From Epibacterium ulvae (GTDB lineage: Bacteria; Pseudomonadota; Alphaproteobacteria; Rhodobacterales; Rhodobacteraceae): a DNA stretch of 64,000 nt. The position numbers were made by a program, and so were the translations under genes. Positions 1 to 9,188 of the stretch are shown in pieces. Each line of letters opens with the position of its first letter. Position 1 is the first letter of the stretch. Location of the stretch: NCBI RefSeq assembly GCF_900102795.1, contig NZ_FMWG01000014.1:21427-85426 (forward strand), read 5' to 3'. Under the pieces are notes generated by a model. It was not told the DNA's origin. It saw nothing but the letters and a program-made list of their open reading frames with translations, and did not search any database.

Positions 1-803
1 AACCGGAAACTGGCTGAAATATATCCAAACTCTAAGGCACGTTCACGAAATTCGACCATCGCATCTTGGGCCGCGCGCTCTTCATGTGCGGAATGCGCGA
101 ACAGTTTCACCGTTTTAATATTGGTGATCGAATCCACCACTTGCCCCGTGATATTGGCCCGCGCGCCTGCCCGTGCGGCTGATTTTTTGCGCACGCGGGG
201 AATAAAATAGCGCAGCAAGGCAAAATACCCGACCAACCAGAACACAAAGATAAAGGTGATCCGCCAGTCCACCGACCCAAGCAGCACGATGGCACCCACC
301 AGCGACGCGAGCGCAAAGGCCACGACATTGATCACTTCGGTTGTAACACTCGCTACGGCATTAGCCGTTTGCATCTGTTTTTGCGCAATCCGCCCGGCAA
401 AATCATCATCGAAATAACTGACAGATTGCCCCAGCGTCCAACGGTTCAGGCGCGATTGCACCAAAGGCCCGATATTAGGTCCCACAATGATCGAATTTGA
501 GGCTGCCGACAGACCAAAAAGAACCGGGCGAACAAACAGGAAGAACGCCAAACCGCCGAGTAACATCAAAAGGTTGCGACCTTGAAAGATCTGACCTGGT
601 CCGGTTGTCAGCGCCGTGTCGATCACCAGCCCCAGAATATAGGCGGTACTTGCCTCCATCGCGCCTGCCAAAGCAGAACAACAGGCAGCTATACACAGCA
701 TTGGCCATGCGCCCGATAGACACCAGCGCATAAATGCACCAAGTGTCTCAGGCGGTTGACCCTTGGCTGGCCTGAATGCGTCGATTAAATGTCCCAGCTT
801 CAT
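1..803 (-). CDS. ABC exporter, fused permease/ATPase (partial, C-terminus outside window)
   Basis: The reading frame opens at the ATG complementary to 801-803 and runs leftward out of the window, so only the membrane domain is visible. It begins MKLGHLIDAFRPAKGQPPET and carries hydrophobic segments typical of a six-helix exporter domain. Its start overlaps the stop of the upstream exporter gene by 4 bases (ATGA), so the two are translationally coupled. Tandem half-transporter genes of this kind usually form a heterodimeric exporter of the MsbA/LmrA type. The substrate cannot be told. The nucleotide-binding domain lies beyond base 1 and was not seen. Confidence 0.85.
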   Translation of the reverse strand, partial: MKLGHLIDAFRPAKGQPPETLGAFMRWCLSGAWPMLCIAACCSALAGAMEASTAYILGLVIDTALTTGPGQIFQGRNLLMLLGGLAFFLFVRPVLFGLSAASNSIIVGPNIGPLVQSRLNRWTLGQSVSYFDDDFAGRIAQKQMQTANAVASVTTEVINVVAFALASLVGAIVLLGSVDWRITFIFVFWLVGYFALLRYFIPRVRKKSAARAGARANITGQVVDSITNIKTVKLFAHSAHEERAAQDAMVEFRERALEFGYISASFR

Positions 804-2638
804 TCTGCCGCCTCAAGATTCAAAAAGCCGCCGGATTGGCGCGCCCAGAACTGTGCATATAGGCCTTCTTTTTGCAAAAGCTCTTCATGGCGACCTTCTT
901 CTACAATTTTTCCTTTATCTAACACCAGAATGCGGTCCATTTGCGCAATCGTGGACAATCGGTGCGCAATCGCGATCACGGTTTTGCCCTGCATCATCCC
1001 ATAAAGCGTTTCCTGAATCGCGGCCTCGACTTCGGAATCCAAGGCTGACGTGGCCTCATCCAGCACCAATATCGGTGCGTCCTTCAAAATGACGCGCGCC
1101 AAAGTCACCCGCTGGCGTTGCCCACCAGAGAGTTTCACGCCGCGTTCACCCACGTGCGCGTCATAGCCTTTACGACCCTCTGGGTCCTGTAGGTCTAGAA
1201 TAAAATCATGTGCCTCAGCCTGTTTCGCTGCTGCAAGCATTTCGTCTTCGCTCGCATCTGGACGGCCATAAAGAATATTATCACGCACAGAGCGGTGCAT
1301 CAGCGCGCTGTCTTGTTGCACCACACCGATATGCCCGCGCAAAGAGGCTTGCGTCACATCACGAATATCCTGCCCATCAATGCGGATGGCTCCGTTTTCA
1401 ACATCATAGAACCGCAGTAACAGCTTTACCAAAGTGGACTTACCAGCACCCGAGCGGCCAATCAGACCAATCTTTTCTCCAGGTCTGATCTTCAAAGACA
1501 ACGCATCAAGGCCACCCTGCCCGCGGCCATAATGGTGGCTGACCTGATCCAGATCTACCCCGCCGCTTTGCAATTTCAGGGGTTTGGCATCCGGGCGGTC
1601 CACCAGATCAATGGGCTGTGCAATCGTTTCCATCCCCTCTGAAACAACGCCCAATTGGCGGAAGAAGGCTGTCAGCGCCCACATGATCCAACCTGTCATG
1701 GCATTCAGACGTAACGTGAGCGCGGTTGCCGCCGCTACAACACCGATGCTTGCGCTTCCTTGCATCCAAAGCGCAACACCCCAGCCAACCACGCCCACGA
1801 TCAACAGACCATTTAAGGCAACCAACACGCCATCCATGATGGTAAAGATCCGCATTTCCACCTGAAATGTCTTTCGCGTGCCTTCTATCGCTTCCTTTGC
1901 ATAGGACAGCTCACGATCATGATGGGCGAACATTTTGACAGAATGGATGTTGGAATAACTATCCACCACTCTCCCCGTAACTGTAGAGCGCGCATCAGAT
2001 GATGCCTTGGACGCCGGGCCAACCCGTTTAACTGTCCATCGGACCAAAAGTGCATAGAGGGCAAACCAGATGGCCAATGGGATCATTAACCGCAAATCAG
2101 CAACCCACAACAAAACAGCGGCACCAATCAAGTAGGCCAGTGAAAAGGTAATTGCATCAAAGACTTGAAACACCACTTCTCCAGCAGCGGGGGGGGTTTG
2201 CATGATCCGGTTGGCGATGCGTCCAGCAAAATCATTTTCAAACCAGCCCACAGATTGCCGCAGTACATGTTTATGTGCGCGCCATCGAATAAGCGTGCCA
2301 AAGTTGGGTAGGATCGTATTGTTCAGCAGCAGAACATCCAACAACTGAATCACTGGGCGCACCAATAGAATAAACAAGGCAACGCCAATCAATTCGGCAC
2401 CATGACGTTGCCAGACCTCTGCCGGATCCCCGTTCAAAAGATCAACGATACGGCCCATATAATAGATCAGACCAATTTCGACCGCGGCTACGGCAATTGA
2501 CAGCAAAGCCGCCAGTATAAAAACCCGCTTAAAAGGCTGAGAATAGTCGCGTAGAAACGGCCACAGACGCGTCGGCGGCGTGTTCTTTTCGCTGTAAGTA
2601 CAATAAGGGTCGACAAGGTTTTCGAAAAATCGAAACAT
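800..2638 (-). CDS. ABC exporter, fused permease/ATPase
   Basis: 612 residues. An N-terminal transmembrane domain (about residues 35-330) is followed by an ATPase domain with Walker A GRSGAGKST near 394-402, signature LSGGQRQRV near 503 and Walker B ILVLDEATSALD near 523. All catalytic motifs look intact, so it should hydrolyse ATP. This is the layout of type IV (MsbA-like) inner-membrane exporters. It overlaps the next exporter gene by 4 bases, suggesting the two proteins pair. The family exports lipids, drugs or peptides; nothing here identifies the substrate. Confidence 0.92.
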   Translation of the reverse strand: MFRFFENLVDPYCTYSEKNTPPTRLWPFLRDYSQPFKRVFILAALLSIAVAAVEIGLIYYMGRIVDLLNGDPAEVWQRHGAELIGVALFILLVRPVIQLLDVLLLNNTILPNFGTLIRWRAHKHVLRQSVGWFENDFAGRIANRIMQTPPAAGEVVFQVFDAITFSLAYLIGAAVLLWVADLRLMIPLAIWFALYALLVRWTVKRVGPASKASSDARSTVTGRVVDSYSNIHSVKMFAHHDRELSYAKEAIEGTRKTFQVEMRIFTIMDGVLVALNGLLIVGVVGWGVALWMQGSASIGVVAAATALTLRLNAMTGWIMWALTAFFRQLGVVSEGMETIAQPIDLVDRPDAKPLKLQSGGVDLDQVSHHYGRGQGGLDALSLKIRPGEKIGLIGRSGAGKSTLVKLLLRFYDVENGAIRIDGQDIRDVTQASLRGHIGVVQQDSALMHRSVRDNILYGRPDASEDEMLAAAKQAEAHDFILDLQDPEGRKGYDAHVGERGVKLSGGQRQRVTLARVILKDAPILVLDEATSALDSEVEAAIQETLYGMMQGKTVIAIAHRLSTIAQMDRILVLDKGKIVEEGRHEELLQKEGLYAQFWARQSGGFLNLEAAE

Positions 2639-2846
2639 GATAAAGCTCCATCAATGAGCAAAATATAGACATGCAGATGCGTGCTGCGGCCAACTAAGAC
2701 CCCAGTCAAACGGGTAGGGTCTCAGACGTTAAAGAAACCAGATCCCGTAATGCATAGGCAGTCCTCCATCATGTGTGTGTGACATCCTATACGCGAAACA
2801 CTCACCAAAGTCACCTGCAGAGTTGTGCGAGATCAATAAGTTTCCG

Positions 2847-4001
2847 TCATCCAGAGGATTTCAGCAATGCGTCTTTGTCTAGAGCAAAGCCACTGTTGAT
2901 CCAAAGACCTTCAAGGCGGCGCAGCTCATCCCCCAATGCAACGCCTTGAAAACGTGCGATCAGATCTTTGGAAGAAATCGGGAATTTAGCCTGCGCGCCA
3001 AGCCTGATATCGCGCTCTAAATCAGAAATGACAGGTTGCTCCAACAAAGCTGCACGCAGAAAAAGCGCCTCTCGGGCCTCCTCGGAACCAAGGCGATAAC
3101 CAAGTTCAGCAGCACCCTGCGTGCCTGTTGCGGCAGCGCGCAACCGGCGCAGACGTGCGCCTTGCGCTTTGCTTAACCGCATAGGCGCGACCAGTTCCTG
3201 ACTGCCCAGCGCGGCCAGCCTGCGGATCGCATCAGGCATCATCCCTTGATCAAAATGACACAGCAAAGCGAGCGCACGGTCGTCTATGCCGGGGAGCAAA
3301 GTACCCAAAACACCAGTCTGGCGCATTCCAGCAACGGCCGGCGCAGGATCACGCGCCGCCAGGAGCTTTAATAATTCGGTGCCCACCCGTTCACGGGACA
3401 ATTCAGACAACCCATCCAAATTGCTTGCAATTGCATCCAAAGCGTCAGGATCAAAGCCTGCATCAACATCGCCATACCACGCATGAAATCGGAAAAACCG
3501 AAGCGCGCGCAAATAGTCTTCGCGGATGCGATCACCGCCATTCCCGATAAAACGCACACGCCGGGCTTTCAAATCCTCTAGCCCCCCCAAAGGATCGAAA
3601 ACCTGCCCCGCTGCATCGGCATAAAGCGCGTTCATCGTGAAATCGCGACGGTGCGCATCTTCTTTAATATCTGTAGAAAAAGCCACCACAGCCCGGCGAC
3701 CATCCGTTGCAACATCTTTTCGAAAGGTGGTGACCTCGTAAGGTTTCCCATCGACCACAAGAGTGATCGTGCCATGTTCGATACCTGTTGGTATTGCCTT
3801 GATGCCTGCAGCGCGCGCCAATTCTAAAACCGTTTCCGGCCGCGCATCTGTCGAGATATCAAGATCATTCACTGGCGTACCCAGCAAGGCGTTGCGCACA
3901 CATCCGCCAACAAAATAGGTCCGAGCACCTTTCGCGGTCAGCGCTGTACAGACCTTTTGCGTGTCCTTTTCAGTTAACCAAGGCTGGTCAATCGTGATCA
4001 T
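2847..4001 (-). CDS. cca: CCA tRNA nucleotidyltransferase
   Basis: Adds or repairs the 3' CCA end of tRNAs. The start chosen is the ATG at 4001 (MITIDQPWLT), giving 384 residues; it overlaps the stop of the upstream NUDIX gene by 4 bases, and the longer in-frame extension has no family similarity. The class II polymerase head is clear: FVGGCVRNALLG near 30-41, then the metal-binding DLD at 46-48, followed by the ERV-like ER(V)GTELLKLL region typical of the poly(A) polymerase/CCA family. A C-terminal helical body completes it. The arrangement NUDIX-cca is common in Rhodobacterales. Confidence 0.93.
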   Translation of the reverse strand: MITIDQPWLTEKDTQKVCTALTAKGARTYFVGGCVRNALLGTPVNDLDISTDARPETVLELARAAGIKAIPTGIEHGTITLVVDGKPYEVTTFRKDVATDGRRAVVAFSTDIKEDAHRRDFTMNALYADAAGQVFDPLGGLEDLKARRVRFIGNGGDRIREDYLRALRFFRFHAWYGDVDAGFDPDALDAIASNLDGLSELSRERVGTELLKLLAARDPAPAVAGMRQTGVLGTLLPGIDDRALALLCHFDQGMMPDAIRRLAALGSQELVAPMRLSKAQGARLRRLRAAATGTQGAAELGYRLGSEEAREALFLRAALLEQPVISDLERDIRLGAQAKFPISSKDLIARFQGVALGDELRRLEGLWINSGFALDKDALLKSSG

Positions 4002-4612
4002 ACCGCCATCCGATCTGCCAACCCATGCAGCATACGCGCTGTGGCACCCCAAATATAATAGGGGCCATACGGCACTGTATAATAGTGTCGACGCTGCCCC
4101 CGCCATCTGCGGCCTTCTATGGTAAAATTCTCAAGGTTCAAAACATGCGAGAGAGGCACTTTAAATATCTCATCAACCTCACCGGGTTCGGGACGGGGAG
4201 TAAAGCACTGCTCAATCACCGCAACAACTGGCGTAACCGTAAATCCTGTCACGGTTTCATGGTTCGGCAATGTGCCAAGAACACGGGCATGGCTTTGTGG
4301 CAGACCAATTTCTTCCCATGCTTCACGCAAAGATGCTGCAACTGGTCCAGTATCATCTGCATCGACTTTTCCACCGGGAAACGCAATCTGCCCTGGATGA
4401 TGTTTTAACGCCGAGGAACGTTTCGTCAGCACCACCTGCGGCGCAGCCTGCGTAAGGTCAATTGCCATCAGAACACCTGCAGGCCGTAATCTTCGTCCTG
4501 CAGGTAAAACCACATCTGGATTCAAATCAAAGTCAGACGACCCGTTTCCGGATCGCCCAAGCGCATGTTCGAGCTGGGTAAACAGCTTAGTCACGCGCAT
4601 CCTTTTCCGCAT
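3998..4612 (-). CDS. NUDIX hydrolase, CoA pyrophosphatase type (NudL-like)
   Basis: About 204 residues. The NUDIX box runs from GGKVDADDTG to REAWEEIG; an Asp replaces the first Glu of the generic box, as in NudL-type CoA pyrophosphatases, and the CoA-subfamily signature upstream (LTKRSSALKHHPGQIAFPGG) is present. Expected reaction: cleavage of CoA or acyl-CoA to phosphopantetheine and ADP. The start is ambiguous: ATG 4612 follows AGGG by 4 bases, while ATG 4600 has no properly spaced ribosome site. The gene overlaps the end of hslO and the start of cca, so the three form one minus-strand operon. Confidence 0.85.
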   Translation of the reverse strand: MRKRMRVTKLFTQLEHALGRSGNGSSDFDLNPDVVLPAGRRLRPAGVLMAIDLTQAAPQVVLTKRSSALKHHPGQIAFPGGKVDADDTGPVAASLREAWEEIGLPQSHARVLGTLPNHETVTGFTVTPVVAVIEQCFTPRPEPGEVDEIFKVPLSHVLNLENFTIEGRRWRGQRRHYYTVPYGPYYIWGATARMLHGLADRMAV

Positions 4613-5576
4613 CAAACCCTAGGGTCTTTGGATCCAAATCGTAATGCGCGCTGCAAAATTGGCAATCTGCAGTCACCCGTTCGTTTTCATCTGTCATCTT
4701 TTCAATATCTTTGGCGGAATAAATCGACAGGCTCTGACGAACACGCTCTTCAGAACAGGTGCAGCCGAACTTGACAGATTGTGCATCATAAACGCGCGGT
4801 TGTTCCTCGTGAAACAATCGCAGCAAAAGATCTGTTGGCGGCACCGATGGGCCGATCAACTCTAACGCTTCAACCGTGCTCAACAGCATATTGACGCGAT
4901 TCCAGTTTTCTTCGATCTCACCGGAAACCAAATCCTCTGCCGTCATGGATTTGCCTTCGCCATCTTGGTCCGCCACAAAAGGCGATGCTTTAGGCATATG
5001 CTGCAACATCACGCCACCAGCACGCCAGTGTTCGGGCACACCCGGCGTGATAGAGCGGCCAAATTCCAGTTTAAATTTAGTCGGCAGCTGCTCGGACTGC
5101 GCAAAATAGGCTTCAGCACTGGATGAAATAGAAGTTTCATCCAAGGCCGTCAGCCCCTGATACGGCTTGGTCCCCTGCCCCTGATCGATCATTACCGCAA
5201 AATAACCGCTACCCACCTGTTCATAAGGTGTGCCGCCATGAACCAAACGATCTTTGTCAAAGCTTGCATAGGCCCGGATGCGAGCCGTTTCGCCCTCTTT
5301 CTGGGGCGCATAGTAATCCGTCGCGATCATGCGAACAGGACCATTAGACTGAACCTGTAGCGACAATTTCCACTGAAGCTTTACCGTCTGTCCAATCAGC
5401 GCGGTCAGCAACGCCATTTCAGCCACCAACGCTTCCACCACTGGAGGGTAATCATGTTGTTTCAAAATGCCATCCAAAACACCATCCAGACGCGCCACGC
5501 GGCCGCGCATGTCGGATGCATCGAGCTGAAAAGGAAGGACGGTATCGTCCCAGGCGATTTGAGAACTAAGGGTCAT
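4587..5576 (-). CDS. hslO: Hsp33, redox-regulated chaperone
   Basis: 329 residues. Hsp33 is a cytoplasmic holdase switched on by oxidation of a zinc centre. The four zinc cysteines are visible as CTC at 272/274 and CQFC at 305/308, the CxC...CxxC arrangement of the family. The N-terminal chaperone core is full length. The ATG at 5576 follows GGAA at good distance. The gene is first in a minus-strand operon with the CoA NUDIX gene and cca, and is divergent from another NUDIX gene. Its 3' end overlaps the NUDIX start by about 26 bases. Confidence 0.95.
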   Translation of the reverse strand: MTLSSQIAWDDTVLPFQLDASDMRGRVARLDGVLDGILKQHDYPPVVEALVAEMALLTALIGQTVKLQWKLSLQVQSNGPVRMIATDYYAPQKEGETARIRAYASFDKDRLVHGGTPYEQVGSGYFAVMIDQGQGTKPYQGLTALDETSISSSAEAYFAQSEQLPTKFKLEFGRSITPGVPEHWRAGGVMLQHMPKASPFVADQDGEGKSMTAEDLVSGEIEENWNRVNMLLSTVEALELIGPSVPPTDLLLRLFHEEQPRVYDAQSVKFGCTCSEERVRQSLSIYSAKDIEKMTDENERVTADCQFCSAHYDLDPKTLGFDAEKDARD

Positions 5577-5654
5577 GGGGTTTCCTTAATGGCCAGAGAT
5601 TGGCATATCGGCCCTATATAAGCTGAGGAACACAAAGGGGAAGAGGGCTAAGGC

Positions 5655-6101
5655 ATGATCCCACGATTTGGTGCGCCAGCGCGCAAAGACAAACATTATA
5701 CACTGCGTCACGGCGCGTATGCGCTATTGCCGCGCGATGGCAAATTGCTGATCACCTGTCAAATGACAGATATCGCGGACCTGCAATTGCCTGGAGGTGG
5801 CATTGATCCCGGCGAATCTCCAATTGCAGCATTGCACCGCGAAGTGTTTGAAGAAACCGGCTGGTCCATTTGTGCACCACGCCGATTGGGCGCGTTTCGG
5901 CGGTTTGCCTATATGCCAGAATACGATCTATGGGCTGAAAAACTGTGCCATATTTACGTCGCGCGCCCTGTACGCTCTCTTGGTCCACCTCAGGAGGACA
6001 ATCACCAAGCACTTTGGACAACACCCGATGCCGCTATTGACACACTTGGTAACGATGGTGATCGCTACTTTGTCAAAACCTATTTTGACAGACTGTTCTG
6101 A
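5655..6101 (+). CDS. NUDIX hydrolase
   Basis: 148 residues with a canonical NUDIX box: GGGIDPGESPIAALHREVFE followed by ETGW, all Glu residues present. The N-terminus (MIPRFGAPARKDKHYTLRHG) and short length fit the MutT/DUF-type single-domain NUDIX family; substrate unknown. It is divergent from hslO and convergent with the phosphatase gene at 6118. Monocistronic by appearance. Confidence 0.85.
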   Translation: MIPRFGAPARKDKHYTLRHGAYALLPRDGKLLITCQMTDIADLQLPGGGIDPGESPIAALHREVFEETGWSICAPRRLGAFRRFAYMPEYDLWAEKLCHIYVARPVRSLGPPQEDNHQALWTTPDAAIDTLGNDGDRYFVKTYFDRLF

Positions 6102-6117
6102 GGCCGCTGCGCATCCA

Positions 6118-7392
6118 TCAATCTGGATGATATTCAAAAAGAGTCGCTGAAACATCATCTTCAAGACCATGTTCCTTGCTCATGATTTGAGTAAGGTTCC
6201 AATAAAGTTCATCTAAAAATTCTTTGCCGCTTTGCCCTGTGTCACATTGGCGGACAAGATCCAGCAATCCCTCGTCATCCAACATTTCGCCGTTTTCAAG
6301 CCGAGCTTCCGTAATACCATCAGAGTACAGCAATAGCCGATCTCCCGCTTGCAGGTGCAGTTCTTCCTGCGAGTAGGAAATATCTGGCACCAGACCAACC
6401 GGCACACCACCCTGACCAATGAATTCCGTGGTGCCATCTTTGCGTAACAACAAAGGATGCGGGTGCCCGGCTTGTACCAGTTTCAACAGACCACTGCGCA
6501 GATCGACAATGCAGTAGGCCATCGTGAAATATTCTTCGATCCCAGTATCCGCAATCAATCTGGCATTCAGAATAGTGGCGACATCTTCTGGGCGCTTCAG
6601 GGCGTAAAACCGATTAAAGCGTTTTTCCATAGCAACATTCTGATCAAAATGTTTGGATGAAAGATAGCCCCCCAAACGGGCTGTCATCATCGCCGAAGTG
6701 ATACCATGGCCAGAAACATCAATGGAATAAAATCCAAGGCGGTTTTCACCCGGAGAAAACATACCCACAAGATCGCCGCCAATATGTCCGCAAGGTCTTA
6801 ACAGCAAGCTGACATTTGAACTGCCAAAATCGCGCGACAATTCAGGTACAAGTGATTCTTGAATCTTACGCGCCTGCATCAGATCCTTATCAATCGCATC
6901 ATAGACGCGCTGCAATTCATCCAATGTTTCTGATACAATCTTGTTCTTATCCGAGAGCTCTCTCTGCATGCGTAATATACGCTCTCCAGCAGAGATACGC
7001 GCACGAAGTTCATCCGAGCTCACCGGTTTTGTCAGAAAATCATCTGCTCCAGAATGCAGACCTTCCGCGATTTCATTCTTTTCACTTTTGGAGGTAAGAA
7101 GAATAAAATAACTATAATTATCAGATGCTTGTTTTCTTAATGCCTGACAGAATTCCAGGCCATTCATGCCAGGCATCATCCAATCACTTAAAATAAGATC
7201 CGGTGTTTCAGCTTGGCAAATTTCCATCGCTTTTTCACCGCTCTCCGCCTCAACAACATCAAAGCCCCATTTCTTAAGAGAAGCGGCAAGAATTCTGCGT
7301 TGCAGCCGACTGTCATCAACCACAAGAACGCGCCTGATTGAACCAGTCATCGCGCCGGGATCCACATCATCAAATTGCGTGTTTGGCAGCAC
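6118..7392 (-). CDS. Response regulator with PP2C/SpoIIE-type phosphatase output (RbaY-like)
   Basis: About 424 residues. A receiver domain comes first (VLVVDDSRLQRR, phospho-acceptor Asp in LILSDWMMPGMNG, Lys in FLTKPVSSDE), then a coiled linker, then a PP2C/SpoIIE (RsbU-type) phosphatase with metal-binding GGDLVGMF, SIDVSGHGITSAM and LLLYSDGITEAR. Such proteins dephosphorylate an anti-anti-sigma factor in partner-switching systems. In Rhodobacter capsulatus the RbaV-RbaW-RbaY system of this design affects gene transfer agent production and stationary-phase survival; orthology here is inferred from architecture. Start is probably GTG 7392 (GAGG 8 bases upstream); ATG 7350 is possible. Divergent from an HPt gene that could feed its receiver. 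Confidence 0.85.
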   Translation of the reverse strand: MLPNTQFDDVDPGAMTGSIRRVLVVDDSRLQRRILAASLKKWGFDVVEAESGEKAMEICQAETPDLILSDWMMPGMNGLEFCQALRKQASDNYSYFILLTSKSEKNEIAEGLHSGADDFLTKPVSSDELRARISAGERILRMQRELSDKNKIVSETLDELQRVYDAIDKDLMQARKIQESLVPELSRDFGSSNVSLLLRPCGHIGGDLVGMFSPGENRLGFYSIDVSGHGITSAMMTARLGGYLSSKHFDQNVAMEKRFNRFYALKRPEDVATILNARLIADTGIEEYFTMAYCIVDLRSGLLKLVQAGHPHPLLLRKDGTTEFIGQGGVPVGLVPDISYSQEELHLQAGDRLLLYSDGITEARLENGEMLDDEGLLDLVRQCDTGQSGKEFLDELYWNLTQIMSKEHGLEDDVSATLFEYHPD

Positions 7393-7564
7393 CAAAGGTA
7401 CCTCGTTAAAAGCTGTGATCGATTATTCTTCACTCTGTACTATCCCGCCAGAGACTTAAGAGAACATGAAAATGAAATTTTTAGCGATTCCGTACTTTCA
7501 TACTAATTTTACCCTTGTCAAATTATCATCGCGTGAAGTCTGCGACGAGTGAGAAAGTAAGGGT

Positions 7565-7888
7565 ATGATAGATTGGTCAAGAGTAACCGAACTCAGAGAT
7601 GAAATCGGAGCTGAAGACTTTGAAGAAGTTGTTGAAATATTTCTGGAAGAAGTCGAAGAGGTTATTGGAAAGCTACAGTCTGATGACCGTGGCACTCTTG
7701 AACAAGACCTACATTTCCTGAAGGGGAGCGCCCTAAATTTGGGCTTCCAGAGCTTTTCATCAAAATGCCAAGATGGAGAATCACTATCCGCTCGCGGTGA
7801 AGCAAGCACAGTGGATTTGAAAGAAATTTTAGCACTTTATGAAAATTCAAAAACTTCCTTCTTGGGGGAATTACCAACACGTTTCTAA
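7565..7888 (+). CDS. HPt-domain phosphotransfer protein
   Basis: 107 residues, acidic, all-helical by appearance. The phosphotransfer motif HFLKGSALNLG places the phosphorylatable His at residue 50, matching HxLKGxxxxxG of HPt domains. No other domain is present, so it is a free-standing shuttle. It lies head-to-head with the receiver-PP2C phosphatase gene, with a 172-base gap, suggesting it phosphorylates or drains that receiver. The cognate hybrid kinase is not in the window. Its TAA stop overlaps the TAG of convergent ilvA within the shared bases 7885-7888. Confidence 0.88.
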   Translation: MIDWSRVTELRDEIGAEDFEEVVEIFLEEVEEVIGKLQSDDRGTLEQDLHFLKGSALNLGFQSFSSKCQDGESLSARGEASTVDLKEILALYENSKTSFLGELPTRF

Positions 7889-9123
7889 ATAACAAACTGG
7901 GCCATGGTGTCGTCATTTGTGATGTCTGTAAACGTCATTCCAGCGTCTTCCAAACGCGCAGATAGCTGCACAAAGTGACCGGGAGCATTGGTTTCGATAC
8001 CAATAAGCACTGAACCAAAATTTCGCGCTGACTTTTTCATATATTCAAATCGCGTAATATTATCTTCCGGTCCGAGAAGTTCCAGAAAATCTTTTAACGC
8101 ACCAGGGCGTTGAGGAAGACGTAGAATGAAATATTTCTTCAATCCTGCATACCGCTGTGCGCGCTCTTTGACTTCCGGTAAACGTTCGAAATCAAAATTT
8201 CCTCCAGAGGTCAGGCACACAACCGTTTTACCACGCAGATAGGCGTGGATATCTTCAACCGCTTCAATCGCAAGTGCACCTGCTGGTTCAAGCACAATTC
8301 CTTCAAGATTGAGCATCTCAACAATCGTATTACAAACCCGGTCTTCGGAAATTGCGATCGTGTCTGAGATATGCGTGTCTTTCAGCAGCTCAAACGGTTT
8401 ATCACCGATGCGCCCAACAGCGGCACCATCAACAAATGTGTCAACTGTATCTAATGCAACCGGCTGATGCGCCATCAAAGCAGCCCTCAGACAGGCCCCA
8501 CCCGCAGGTTCCACCAACACACAATGCGTGCGTTCATTAAAATACGTGACAACCCCAGACGACATCCCGCCACCGCCAACAGGTAAAATGACATGATCAG
8601 GCGCACGCCCCAGCTGCTCTTCGATCTCGACCGCGATTGAGGCCTGACCTTCGATGACATCATCATCATCAAAGGGGGATAAAAAATGCCCGCCATTGTT
8701 AGCGCACCACTCTTGCGCGGCAGCGAGACAGATATCGAAATAATCCCCCACAAGGTGGATTTTCACATGCTCACCGCCAAACATCTGCGTTTTCTGAATC
8801 TTTTGTTGCGGTGTCGTGACCGGCATAAAGATCACGCCCTGTTTGCCCATCTGCTTGCACATAAAGGCAACACCCTGAGCGTGGTTCCCCGCCGAAGCCG
8901 CAACAAAAAGATCCTGATCTGGCTGCTTGCGCATCGCATTCAGCGCGCCCCGGATTTTGTAGGATCTGACCGGACTCAGGTCTTCACGCTTCAGGTAAAT
9001 ATCTGCGCCAAAACGCTCAGACAGCAGCACATTGCGCTGCAAGGGAGTCGCGGGAAATACATCACGCATCGCAGCTTCAGCAGCACGCGCGCGGATTTCA
9101 AAAGAGGGCAAGGCATCAGTCAT
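7885..9123 (-). CDS. ilvA: Threonine ammonia-lyase (threonine deaminase)
   Basis: 412 residues from ATG 9123 (AAGGGGG just upstream; the longer frame needs a TTG). Converts threonine to 2-oxobutanoate for isoleucine synthesis, using PLP. The PLP lysine sits in SYKIRGA at about residue 56; the glycine-rich cofactor loop is PVGGGGMSSG. A single C-terminal ACT-like regulatory domain (after about 325) is present, as in short biosynthetic IlvA, implying allosteric control. Stands alone, convergent with the HPt gene. Confidence 0.93.
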   Translation of the reverse strand: MTDALPSFEIRARAAEAAMRDVFPATPLQRNVLLSERFGADIYLKREDLSPVRSYKIRGALNAMRKQPDQDLFVAASAGNHAQGVAFMCKQMGKQGVIFMPVTTPQQKIQKTQMFGGEHVKIHLVGDYFDICLAAAQEWCANNGGHFLSPFDDDDVIEGQASIAVEIEEQLGRAPDHVILPVGGGGMSSGVVTYFNERTHCVLVEPAGGACLRAALMAHQPVALDTVDTFVDGAAVGRIGDKPFELLKDTHISDTIAISEDRVCNTIVEMLNLEGIVLEPAGALAIEAVEDIHAYLRGKTVVCLTSGGNFDFERLPEVKERAQRYAGLKKYFILRLPQRPGALKDFLELLGPEDNITRFEYMKKSARNFGSVLIGIETNAPGHFVQLSARLEDAGMTFTDITNDDTMAQFVI

Positions 9124-9188
9124 GCCCCCTTGGTGGCGCAAGCCCAGGCCGATGGCAAGGGGCGTGCGCAGTATTCATATTAATACAG

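Noticed and set aside
2698..2722. AGACCC/GGGTCT inverted repeat after cca
   Set aside because: Six-base stem, long loop and no T run; too weak to call a terminator.
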